Shown piece after piece: positions 22,633-32,600 of a stretch of DNA of 48,936 nt. Source of the stretch: a virus; the IMG/VR virus record IMGVR_UViG_3300020220_000088, positions 1 to 48,936 of that record. The stretch is one strand, 5' to 3'. A program made the position numbers and the translations under genes. Numbering within the stretch: position 1 is the first letter of the stretch; every line of letters starts with the position of its first letter. Under the pieces are notes generated by a model that did not search any database, was not told the origin of the DNA, and saw nothing but the letters and a program-made list of their open reading frames with translations.

Positions 22633-23067
22633 CTATTTATCTTCAATATTTTTATTTTGTTTTATGAGTTTTAAAAGATCCGATGTTGATCCAACAAAAA
22701 GTGCATTTGTTACATTTGTTGGATTTTTTGATTTTGTTTCATCAATGTCTTTCAACTTTTTTTGTAAATCTAATAATTTATCAGTAGCATCAGCTACATT
22801 TTTAATAAGTTGTCCTGCTACCTCATATGCCCTTGGTTGGTCAGTTTCTTGAGCTAATTCTAAAATAGAATTTATTGCTTCTTGCCCCTTTTCTATTAAA
22901 GAATATAAGTTTCCTCTGGTATATTGATAATCTTTATCTATATCGTCGTTTGATTTATTGATTTCAGGTCTAGTTGATATTACTTCAGATGAAACTTCTA
23001 TACTTAAATTTTCGTTTGAATCTTCAATATCAAAAGTTTGGTTTAATTTTTCAAATTTATCTTTCAT
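22633..23067 (-). CDS. 16: Terminase small subunit gp16
   Basis: A 144-residue protein, close to T4 gp16 (164). The central helical part, YTRGNLYSLIEKGQEAINSI, then ELAQETDQPRAYEVAGQLIK, and a coiled-coil TDKLLDLQKKLKDID, matches the small terminase of marine T4-like phages. T4 gp16 forms rings that regulate the gp17 motor during headful DNA packaging. The acidic N-terminus and the tail (NALFVGSTSDLLKLIKQNK) are also family-like. It starts 2 bases after the gp15 stop. gp17, which follows gp16 in T4, is not next here: fibre genes are. The last codons (GATAAATAG) form a late promoter-like box for the following gene. Confidence 0.88.
   Translation of the reverse strand: MKDKFEKLNQTFDIEDSNENLSIEVSSEVISTRPEINKSNDDIDKDYQYTRGNLYSLIEKGQEAINSILELAQETDQPRAYEVAGQLIKNVADATDKLLDLQKKLKDIDETKSKNPTNVTNALFVGSTSDLLKLIKQNKNIEDK
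22634..22640 (-). promoter_or_regulatory. T4-late-type promoter box overlapping the gp16 stop codon
   Basis: The minus strand reads GATAAATAGTT; the ATAAATA core encodes the final Lys and most of the TAG stop (22633-22635) of gp16. The next start, at 22580, is 54 bases downstream. It marks the probable beginning of fibre-block transcription. Confidence 0.5.
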
Positions 23068-23069
23068 AA

Positions 23070-24095
23070 TTATATGTCAACATTTTGAGATGGACTATAT
23101 TCTTTAAAATCTTGAAGGAAAGTTGTTTCTTCGTTAAATCCAAAATCATCTCCATATTCAATTAAAGTATCATCAGATGCATTAACTAGATTTATCTTTG
23201 TCCCCGCCACATGACCTTCAATTAAGGTATTTTCATAACCTCTAATGACAACTAATTTATTAGAATCTTTAGATTCAACATACATTAGTTCATTATGTAA
23301 ATAAATTCTAGATCCTGTTTCAATAGATGAAGCATCTATAACATTAATATATTTTGTTATTTCATCAATGTTATCTGCAAGTACAGTTGTGGCATCATCA
23401 TTGTAATCTTTTGTTGCTCTAGGAGTAACAACGTAACGCATCTCTCTTTTTTTGGTGTCTACTCCAGTCATATAATCCAAAGTAACTTTTTTGATAATTC
23501 CGGTAGAAGAGGATGGAATTGGTCCAAATAGATAAGTTTTTGCTGTAAATCTCAAAGTATAAACTAATGATCTTCTTTTCGTAAAATCACCTTCATAATC
23601 GTCAGTAAAAGAAACACCGTCTAATATTACTGGAATATCTTTTTTTTCGTTTATTGGATCAACCAAATTAATTGTCATGTTAAAACTTGGTTGAAAATAA
23701 GGCAATATCTGTTCAACAATTTGAAGAGCATCATCATTGAGTTTTGTAATTATATTTAATTCAAATTGCATATTATATGGAACGGGCATGTAAACTTTTT
23801 TACCGGTTTCCGATACAAAACTTTGTGTTGTAGTTACTTTTCTACTAGCATCATAATTTAGACCATTGAATTCAAATGACATTCTTGGGAGTGTCATTTT
23901 TACTGGTCTTAATGCTGAAGGGTCTTGCTCAATTCTTGCAAGAAACTTTTGAATTGGACCGTAAGCTAAAGGAACTTTAACAACACTAATTGTTTTATCA
24001 GAGTTATTAGTATGTCTAATTTCAATATTATTGAATATATTTCCAAAAGATATAATTGTCTTTCTAAAAATTTCGTGATAAAAATAACCAAACAT
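23070..24095 (-). CDS. 15: Tail sheath stabiliser and completion protein gp15
   Basis: A 341-residue protein with the gp15 start MFGYFYHEIFRKTIISFGNI and family segments VPLAYGPIQKFLARIEQDPS, LPRMSFEFNGLNYDASRK and PVPYNMQFELNIITK. In T4 the gp15 hexamer caps the tail tube and sheath and joins the neck. T4 gp15 has 272 residues; the extra length here lies mainly in a C-terminal segment (about 225-300: DYNDDATTVLADNIDEITKY, then SRIYLHNELMYVESKDSNKL) absent from T4. This segment resembles the VLVKDS-type inserts of the gp7-position protein (LLKINNEVITYTSI). An AAAGGA ribosome site precedes the ATG; the gene follows gp14 by 31 bases. Confidence 0.88.
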   Translation of the reverse strand: MFGYFYHEIFRKTIISFGNIFNNIEIRHTNNSDKTISVVKVPLAYGPIQKFLARIEQDPSALRPVKMTLPRMSFEFNGLNYDASRKVTTTQSFVSETGKKVYMPVPYNMQFELNIITKLNDDALQIVEQILPYFQPSFNMTINLVDPINEKKDIPVILDGVSFTDDYEGDFTKRRSLVYTLRFTAKTYLFGPIPSSSTGIIKKVTLDYMTGVDTKKREMRYVVTPRATKDYNDDATTVLADNIDEITKYINVIDASSIETGSRIYLHNELMYVESKDSNKLVVIRGYENTLIEGHVAGTKINLVNASDDTLIEYGDDFGFNEETTFLQDFKEYSPSQNVDI

Positions 24096-24126
24096 TTTAA
24101 TGCAATCCTTTACTTATATTTAACAA

Positions 24127-25506
24127 TTAAACTTCCCCAAAAGGATTTATTTCATTAAAATCAGTTATAGAATCTCCTTCAGATTCAAATAAATCATTTT
24201 GAGCATATGGATCTTCCAAATCGTTGGTTTCTATAGAAGTAATCATATAAATTGCCGATGATGCTAAACCAGTTAAAGTTTCTCCTTTATTAAAAGACCC
24301 ATTTAGGATTGCTACTTGCAGTTTACTTGTTACTTTATTCCAATCTCTAACTACTGCAGTTGTTGAAGTTGCAGATCCGATAACATCTTCATCATATATA
24401 TAAGTTCCCGTACCAATTATGGATGAATTGGAAATTGTAATTACTGGAGAAATTGTGTAACCAATACCAGCATTAGTTAATCTAATAGCAGATATGGTTC
24501 CAGCTGAGGAAACAACAGCAAGTCCTGTTGCAGTAACAGCATAAGAAACATTCGATGGTGCTGAAAAAGTTACTGTTGGTGTGCTTGCGTATTTAGTTCC
24601 ACCATTAGTAATGGTAATTATTCCAACTGAAGCAGCAGAAGTTGCTATACCTACAACTGCCTTTGCTCCTGTTCCATTGCCACCAATAAAATATATTTGA
24701 GGGACTTCCGTGTATCCATATCCAGGATTAGTTATTAAGACTTTATCTATTGAGTATGCTTTTGTTAATCCACTTCTAGATGTCATTATGGCAACTGCTG
24801 TTGCTGTTACACCCACTCCTGGTGGTGATATATTAACTGTCGGTGTAGATGTATATCCCTGCCCATCATTTATCAAAGTGATTGTTTGAACTCCACCTGT
24901 TACATTTGTAGTAACAGCTGTTGCTGTTACTCCTATTCCGGCAAGAGTAAGAGTTGCAGTATATCCTTGATTTTTAATAGTTTCGTCAATTTTTTCTACA
25001 CCAGTATCTATATCCTCGTTTCCATATTCAAAAAGTTCACATCTAAATTCATAAACATAATTTTTTCCAAGTTGATAAAATGGTTTTTCTCTCTCCACAA
25101 ATTTAATTTCAAATAATTTATCTCCCAATGGGAAAAAAATTAAATCGCCTTCATTTGGTCTAAGAGAAGACTTTATATTTGGTTGACCTTTTATCAAATT
25201 ACGTATGTATAAATCATATCTTTCTGCAGAAACAATTAAAGTTAATTCATCAGAAACCGTGACACCAAATTTTGTCAGAACATCAGAATTTTCAGCATAT
25301 CCCTCATAATTTGCAACATATGCTTCTAGTGGGTGAGCATTATCAAAAATGGATTCTACAACCTCTTTTATTATTGTTTTTTCTGTGATGTATTTTCTGG
25401 GTAAATAATGAATTTCTACTCCAAACATTCTCAGATGTTCATTAATCAAATCTTGTATTAATCCCTGTTCTCCAAAAGAACCTTGTAAAAAGAAAGGATT
25501 TAGCAT
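24127..25506 (-). CDS. 14: Neck protein gp14 with repeat insertion
   Basis: A 459-residue protein, much longer than T4 gp14 (256). The N-terminal about 190 residues are gp14-like: LNPFFLQGSFGEQGLIQDLI, FGVEIHYLPRKYITEKTIIK, LKFGVTVSDELTLIVSAERY-like, LRPNEGDLIFFPLGDKLFEI, YEFRCELFEYGNEDIDTG. Residues about 195-370 are an insertion of four GxGYxxxPxVxI units (DGQGYTSTPTVNIS, GYGYTEVPQIYFI, GTKYASTPTVTFS, GIGYTISPVITIS). The short C-terminus (DLEDPYAQNDLFESEGDSIT) returns to gp14-like sequence. gp14 with gp13 forms the neck that completes the head and docks the tail. The start overlaps the gp13 stop in TAATG, so translation is coupled. Confidence 0.88.
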   Translation of the reverse strand: MLNPFFLQGSFGEQGLIQDLINEHLRMFGVEIHYLPRKYITEKTIIKEVVESIFDNAHPLEAYVANYEGYAENSDVLTKFGVTVSDELTLIVSAERYDLYIRNLIKGQPNIKSSLRPNEGDLIFFPLGDKLFEIKFVEREKPFYQLGKNYVYEFRCELFEYGNEDIDTGVEKIDETIKNQGYTATLTLAGIGVTATAVTTNVTGGVQTITLINDGQGYTSTPTVNISPPGVGVTATAVAIMTSRSGLTKAYSIDKVLITNPGYGYTEVPQIYFIGGNGTGAKAVVGIATSAASVGIITITNGGTKYASTPTVTFSAPSNVSYAVTATGLAVVSSAGTISAIRLTNAGIGYTISPVITISNSSIIGTGTYIYDEDVIGSATSTTAVVRDWNKVTSKLQVAILNGSFNKGETLTGLASSAIYMITSIETNDLEDPYAQNDLFESEGDSITDFNEINPFGEV

Positions 25507-26348
25507 TATCCTATCATGTCAAGAGGTGGTAACTCAAATTCAGTCATCATACGTTTTTTAATATCTTCTAATTCGTTGATTGCATCTTCATATATTTCTC
25601 TGCCATTTAATTCAACACCACCAGGTAATTTAACTCCTCTAAATTTAATTAAGTTTTGTCCCCATTGTTTTTTAATTAAATAAGTTAAATATGGTTTTAA
25701 GAAAGAGTCATTCCAAACTCTAGGAGCATCTGCAGGATCTAAAACTCTATAACAATCAATAATTAAGTATTGTCCAACTTTTACTGATGCCCAATCCATA
25801 TCAATATAAAGTCTATCTTGCCTTTTATTGAATCTGATCATCTTCTCTGGATTTAATAACCAACTAATATCTTCCAAATATCTTTTTACCATTGTGTAGC
25901 TTAAAAGTTCTATCGTGTTAAAATAATATACATCATTAAGCATCAATTGATACTGAATATTAAACATTCCCTGTGATATTGTATTACTTCCATCTACCTT
26001 AAAAATTTTATTAACTCCGATTACTGCTGGAGGAATTTGTATATAATTTGAAGTTTCTTCATATGAAAATGTAGTAGCAGCTCCTACTATTGTAGAACTT
26101 GCTGATGTTGTTGTGATTCCAGATGAAGTAGTTGTTTTTGCCCTTCCTCTATCAATATCTTCCTGAGTTACTTTATATTTCAAGTACATTTGCATTACAC
26201 CATCAAAATGCCTTTCTTGAAAGTATTGAATGGCATCGTCAACAAGATCTTCAATTTGCTCATCAGCGACGTTGATTTCTAAAACTGGATAACCCAATTT
26301 TCTTTTGCAATAATCTATAAGTTCTTGTCTTGTAGATGGTTGAGCCAT
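25506..26348 (-). CDS. 13: Neck protein gp13
   Basis: A 280-residue protein, near the T4 gp13 length (309). Diagnostic stretches are QELIDYCKRKLGYPVLEINV, EDLVDDAIQYFQERHFDGVM, MDWASVKVGQYLIIDCYRVL and LKPYLTYLIKKQWGQNLIKF. gp13 and gp14 form the connector between portal and tail in T4. There is a small variable serine/threonine-rich insert (about 73-95, TTTSSGITTTSASSTIVGAA) of the same style as the fibre shafts. It begins a neck-to-terminase run (13-14-15-16) in T4 order. The leader carries an ATAAATA box and a GC-rich hairpin immediately before the start. Confidence 0.9.
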   Translation of the reverse strand: MAQPSTRQELIDYCKRKLGYPVLEINVADEQIEDLVDDAIQYFQERHFDGVMQMYLKYKVTQEDIDRGRAKTTTSSGITTTSASSTIVGAATTFSYEETSNYIQIPPAVIGVNKIFKVDGSNTISQGMFNIQYQLMLNDVYYFNTIELLSYTMVKRYLEDISWLLNPEKMIRFNKRQDRLYIDMDWASVKVGQYLIIDCYRVLDPADAPRVWNDSFLKPYLTYLIKKQWGQNLIKFRGVKLPGGVELNGREIYEDAINELEDIKKRMMTEFELPPLDMIG

Positions 26349-26358
26349 TATGATTTTG

Positions 26359-26370
26359 CCCCTATAGAGG
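26359..26370 (-). promoter_or_regulatory. Leader hairpin before gp13
   Basis: The minus strand reads CCTCTATAGGGG, able to form a 4-base stem with one G-U pair around UAUA. It is followed by GCAAAATCATA and the ATG at 26348. The GGGG arm is the only Shine-Dalgarno-like run, so pairing could modulate gp13 translation. Confidence 0.35.
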
Positions 26371-26377
26371 TATTTAT
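26371..26377 (-). promoter_or_regulatory. T4-late-type promoter box before gp13
   Basis: The minus strand reads CCATAAATACC. The ATAAATA core overlaps the TAA stop (26374-26376) of the 75-residue gene and lies 23 bases upstream of the gp13 ATG. It could start a 13-14-15-16 message, since those genes are separated by at most 31 bases and only a weak AAATATAAG run is seen before gp15. Confidence 0.55.
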
Positions 26378-26601
26378 GGTTTGTTAATTAATTCGACAAG
26401 TAAATTTTTTATATCCATTATATCTTCTTTAATCATATCGAAATCTTCTTCCAGTTTTTGTAATCGCATTTTTTCATTCTTAACTTCTTCTAAATGCTGC
26501 ATATGTTGTTTATATGCATTATAATTTGTGTTAATGATTGCACCAGATTCTAAATCTCGATAGAGATCAGTCCTTCCTTCAACAGGTATCAAATTGTCCA
26601 T
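26374..26601 (-). CDS. Small coiled-coil protein between baseplate and neck genes
   Basis: A 75-residue protein. The N-terminus MDNLIPVEGRTDLYRDLESG, then AIINTN, resembles short conserved proteins at this place in marine T4-like phages. The C-terminal two thirds are a predicted coiled coil (YKQHMQHLEEVKNEKMRLQK, LEEDFDMIKEDIMDIKNLLV). There is no enzyme motif. It starts 1 base after the stop of the DUF4815 gene, so it is translated together with it, and its stop overlaps the gp13 promoter-like box. A chaperone or scaffold-like role in tail assembly is possible; function unknown. Confidence 0.7.
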   Translation of the reverse strand: MDNLIPVEGRTDLYRDLESGAIINTNYNAYKQHMQHLEEVKNEKMRLQKLEEDFDMIKEDIMDIKNLLVELINKP

Positions 26602-26602
26602 A

Positions 26603-29600
26603 TTATGCTAATGCAATAGCTCTCAATTCTTTAATTAGAGGAACATTTGCTTGATCAGTTCCTGTCATAATAATTTTAATTGAAAACTTGTTGAATGATG
26701 GTAAATTGTCAATACTATATTCATATTCTGAGAATTGCTTTTCTTTATTATTTGGATTAATTTTTACATTAGAACTTGCAGTATTTTTTGATGAATCTAT
26801 AACTTGTCCGTTTACATCAAGATTTTCATATCCAGGGAATGGTTCATAGAATGGAGAATCTGTTGAACTATCATCTCTAAAAATTCTATACAGAACTTTA
26901 ATCTCAGATGTTTCTGGTCTATATGCACCAAACAAAACTTTAAGTGAAGTTGCTGGATTTGCTAATTTAATATCATTAGAAACGTAAACTGCAGAGTGAA
27001 TATCGTTTAGAGGATTTCTTGTGCTACGAACTCTTTCTGTATTAGCAGTCCAATTATCAACTGGGGCATCAATTTTATTGGACGTAAAGATAACATTAGC
27101 TCTATCAAGATCAATAACTGGAGAAACTCTATCATCACCTGTGAACATATCAATTGCACAAGTAAATGATTTATTACCGGGTAAATCAGTTAATTGGGAT
27201 TCTTCATTTTCCGGAGAGGCAATCATTCTTAAAGTAGTTAAGTCAGTTAGTGCTCCTGAAGTAATGTCTATTGGTTCAAATCCTTGATCTAGGAAAGAAA
27301 TTTCACTTCCATTAACACTTGTAGCACTGATTGTTCTAATTCTTCCAGAAATCCCAGTTCCTTTTGGAGTAAATGTTTTTATATTTGGTGTGATTGTTGA
27401 GAATACAATGTTTTGGGAAGCGGTAAATGTATCTAATCCTTCTCTAGTATAATTTGAACTTGATCCATTCTTTGTTTGATTAAAGAACAGATCTGGAAAA
27501 TCTGGATTTCCGGATCTACTAATTCCTCTGGTAGTATCACTCATATCAAGTTTAATATGATAATTATCTAGATTGATAGGAGTAGGAACGGTAGCTAAAG
27601 GTGCGGACATATTATGAATCCTATTAATTCTTCTTAGTGACACTCCATTAAATTCATACTTATAGACATTATCGTTAACTTCGTGTTGCTTTGCTTTGAG
27701 TTCTTTAAAGTTATCAGAATCAATTGCTCTTGTAATACCAGTTAAAGTATTATTAGATGAATTAGTTCCAGTATACTCAATAATTTCTTGTTCAATCTTA
27801 ACATAACCTGGATTTGTGCTAGAAACACTTACATTTTCAAAAGTTGTAAAAATACCAACATTTGAAACTTCAATTGAAGTAGTTGCATTTGTTGCATATC
27901 TTGCTAAGAGAGTTGCTGGTTTAATATCTGATTTTACTCCACGAATAAGAACTAAGTTGTTCGTAGAATTCATTCCGTGACTTGGGTTGGAAATTCTAAA
28001 GTGAAGACCATCATTCGTTGCATTTTGCTTGCGATAAGAAATTGTTGCAACTCCAATAGCACTTGTAACTCCAGCATTTGTTACAAATGTAGCAAGTTTT
28101 CCAAGGAGAGATGAAGTCGTACCTTGGACATTATCCAAAAATAGTGTATTAACAGAAGACAGAGAACTAACAGATAGTTGTGCGGAAGTGCTGCTAATAA
28201 TTGAAGAAGGAATTCCAACAATGTCTCCAACACGATAACCAAATCCACCATTAACAACTGATGTAATTCCAAGTTGATTTGAAGCAAATGTAACATTTAC
28301 AGTTAACCCTTCTCCTTCTCCAGTTATTGTGTCTAAAGGGACATTATTAATTGAGGTATTTGTATATCCACCTCCAACGTTTGTGGTTGTAAGTCCAGAA
28401 GGAGAGCTAACGGAACCAGCAAATCCCACTAGTTTTCCACTTAAGTTTGTGTCCGTAACACCAATACTTACGCCTAAAGTTAATGGAATTGCTGAAACAC
28501 TTGTAGATAATCCAAGTACAATTTTATTTGAAAGTGCATCAAGTGAACTAGGTTCTAAAGAAATTCTCGTATCATTTATAACTTTATCATTATCTTCCTT
28601 TGCTGTTCCAGGAATTGGGTTATATAATGAGAAGGTTGCTGGAGTTGTATTAAATTTAGCTCTGTACAGAGTAAACTTAAGATCTTCATACCCACTTGGT
28701 TCCCAAGTAGAACCATTCTGAGATTTAAACAGTGAACCAAGAGTTGGTTGTTGTGCAACAATTCTTTTTGCAGATTCTGGTAAATCTCTAGTTTGAATAT
28801 CTTCTTCACCCATTCTAGAAATCCAAACTTGATATTCTGTAGAATCGGAAAGAAGAACAATGGCATACTCTTTACCATTTTCTAGATAAACAGGAGCATC
28901 AAATTTGACTTCTGTTTTTTTAGATGCATCTGTAGATGGAGTTATATCTGCAGGAAGAACCTCTACTTCAGAAAATGGAAGAGGTAGAGATGTTGGTATA
29001 CCATTTTCAACTGTTCTTAATTGAACTATGACTGGTTTTTTAATTTGTACACCATTAACAGTGTAAACACCAACATCTTTCTTAAAAAAATACAAGTCTA
29101 ATTTTGTTACAAAAACTCCATTAGGTTCTGAAATTGTAAAACTCTGAGCTAAAGGATCTTTTGTATTACACTTTGCAGCTGGTGTCGATTTTGATTTAGT
29201 AACTCCGGTGGAGGAACTAACAATATTTGTAGAAGAATTTACTGTAGAATCTACACTTTGAACTGTTCTAGTTCTAGAATCTGGAACTACAGTTCTAGTA
29301 ACACTCGCATTTCTGATACTTAAAATTGTTGTTTCTTTTTCTTGAAGAAAACCCTGTGCAAAATAATCTTGCTGAGCAAAAGAACTTACAGTGCCACCAA
29401 CGGGATCATCTTCATCGGAGTCAGTTAACTTGAAATTTCTAATTCCAGTCTCAAATTTTCTTTCTCCATTATTGGGAAGATAGAATGAACCAATAAGTGT
29501 TCCCACTTCGTCAGAAATTAATCTCTGACGAGTTACTGTTGCGGAAGCACCACTATCTTCACCACGTAACTTACAATTTTTTCTTATTTGACCCCAGAAG

Positions 29601-32600
29601 GTTCCAATTGCTTCTTCTGCTAGAGATGCAGTATCTATGTTTAAAACAGTACTAGACAGTGCGTATCCGCTACCTAAACGGTCCCCAGTTTCACTGTATG
29701 GATTTGTATCATAAGTATCTGTTGGTGCGTCATATGGACCATATTTATGGTTGTGTTTTGCTACTCTAAACTCACCAATCACCTTACCAGAAGGATTAAA
29801 ACAAGTTACCGTTTCACCCACTTTAAATGGACGATTACCTGTTACATTATCCATTTCGATTTCCACAAGTTTAGGGAAACAGTAAGTACCAACTCTTACA
29901 TTATCAAAAAATGGATAAAATTGTGTATTTGGTTTTAATTTTTTAGCAGTAAATTCAATATCCCTTTCTCTCATGTCATAAATGACGCTGGTATTGATAA
30001 CTCTTTCACCTAAAGATTGTTCATCTTCAACTGGATTAACTTCCCAAGAAATTCCCTCTCTTGTTTCATTAACAGATACTTTATTCGTCCCCTTTGTCGA
30101 TTTATTTCCATTTGTTTGATTTGCATTTATAGAAGAATTGACGGGGACAGCTCCTGTCCAATCAGTAATCCAGTCTCCCCAAACAGTTGCTTTGTTTTTT
30201 GCTCCTCCTGTTATTCCTTGAACAGTTTCTAATGTAGATTGGTAACTACCTTCAAGTTCTATTTTATTTGTTTTTGGTTTGCTCGAATCAAACCAAGTAT
30301 CTGATGATGGATTAAGTTGAAGAATTCCAACGTAAGAAGTTACTAAGAAAGGTGTTACATTTTCTACTCTAGTTGCAAATTCATTTTTAACCAGTTCTTC
30401 ATGTGTATATTTGATTGTTACAATCTTATTTTTATGTCTCCTATAATTTTCATCTTGAGATTCTTCTTCATAGGTATAATCAACTGAACTATCTTTTGAT
30501 GCAGCAATTCCAATAGCTGCAGACTGACCTATTAAATCTAAAGCTACTGTATTAGGTGATGGTCTTAAATAACCTTTTACTTTATCAATACTTGCTTTAA
30601 AAATAGGACTTTTTTCATTGTGTGAGACATGAGACTTAAAGTTATCTACAAAAAATCCAGACTTAAATCGATCAAGTCCATTTGTTTTAACTGATAAAGT
30701 ATCTGCGGCAACTTCTAATAAAGAAAGTTGAGTATAGTACTCAAGATTTTTAATTCTACCCTCAAGTCTTGAGATATCTTGCATTCTATATCTTTTGTGG
30801 GTAGCCAAAGATATTTTTACATCATTGATATTATACAAATATGCTGGAATATTAACCGTAGCAACTTCCAACATATCATCCATGTTTTTGGCTGGCAATG
30901 GATTAAGTGATGGAGTTCCCTTTACAACTTGAATATTACCTTCTTTACTTAAAAATATTTTATCAATTCTTGGTAAGTAATATGTAAAACTTACAAAGAA
31001 ACTTTCATCTGGTGCAAGATAATATTGATTTGATTGTCCTTGCCCAGAAAAGTTTCTTGCTGAAAACTCAAATGGGGAATAATTAGAACTCATATCATAT
31101 GCAGAAACTCTTGGTCTGATGTCAAGTCTATCTGAAGCTCTATCTGCGTTGATAAAAGGTAAGTTGCTATACTCTTCGACTGGATAACTATCTACAGTAA
31201 TAATATCTCCAGTATCTGATGCTTCAATATAATAATTCTGGAAAATAACTTTTATTTTGCGAGTTGGACTAAATCTATCGTCTTTTTTAATAAGACGGGA
31301 ATAATCATAATAATTATTTTTATATCCTTCGTCTAGTTCATATCTTGATGTGATGTTTTTATCACTTAAAGTGAGAGTATCACATATTCCTGTTATATTT
31401 GAATCTGCAAATGATACTATTTCATTAAAACTAAATTCAATAGAATTTAAATAAACAAACTCAATTGTTGAGTTTGAAGGTGTGGAAACTATAATTCCTA
31501 CTGCACCACTTGTCTGACCTATAAACTGCTCTCCAATTAAAAGATCTGTAGTAACCTTGTTAATTCCACTTAAGGATCCTACAACAAATGACATAGTTGG
31601 CAATGTAGGATTATTTGTATCGTCGGATTCAAATATTGCTAAAACTTTAGTCACATCTGGGACATTTAGTGAAATTTGCTCATCTTGAACTCTAGTGCCA
31701 TAAACTTGACTATAAGTAAGTCCATCGTTTAGGGTAGTTGCTCCTGTTCCGGACTCTTGTTTATTTGATCTGCCAATAATAAGTGAATTAACCTTGTTAA
31801 GTTTTTTTACTTTCGCATTAAGATTGGATTTCTTAACGGTGACAATTAAAGTAGCATTACTTCCACTTGCTTTAGTTAAATTTTTAATTTCTAGTTGCTT
31901 CATTCCATTAAGGAATGAAAATTGAGAAGAAATTAAAGGTTCAATAATACCATCACTGTAGGATAAAGAATATCTACCTATTGCATGTCCAGTGTAAATG
32001 TAATCAGTTCCCGTTAAATCTGGGCCAGTTATAGTGTTTCCGGAAAAAGAAGCAATATTATACTGTCTTCTTAAGATTACTTCAGAATTTTTAGAATCAA
32101 CCGATTTAACATTTTTTTGTGTCAGTTTAGCAGTATAAGTTGAATCTGAGACATCAAATCTTTTGGCAGTTTTTAATGTTAAATCAGAAACAGTAATTTC
32201 AGCATTAGATGTATCACCATCACATATTCCAACAACACTAGTAACGGATGATAATCCCAAGACTCTTCCACTTGAAGATATTGAATTAATTCTATTAAAA
32301 GTAACAGTGCTAAAACCTGGTCTATTGTAACTAATAATATTTCCTACAGTTACAATTCCAATAAAATTAGTACTTGAAGAAGTTAAAGTGCATATTCCTG
32401 TTCCATCTTTGGCTGTTATCGTATATGATGGAATAGGAATTTTTGATCCAGACGATCTAATAGTAACATCTGGTGAAGAATCTATATTAAGAAGAAAATC
32501 TGCATTAAAAGTTTTTGAACCTTCAGTTTGATGAACAGAATATACATTGCCTAATTTATAATCATCCACTGATTTAATAGTATGCCCAAAAGTACCTATA

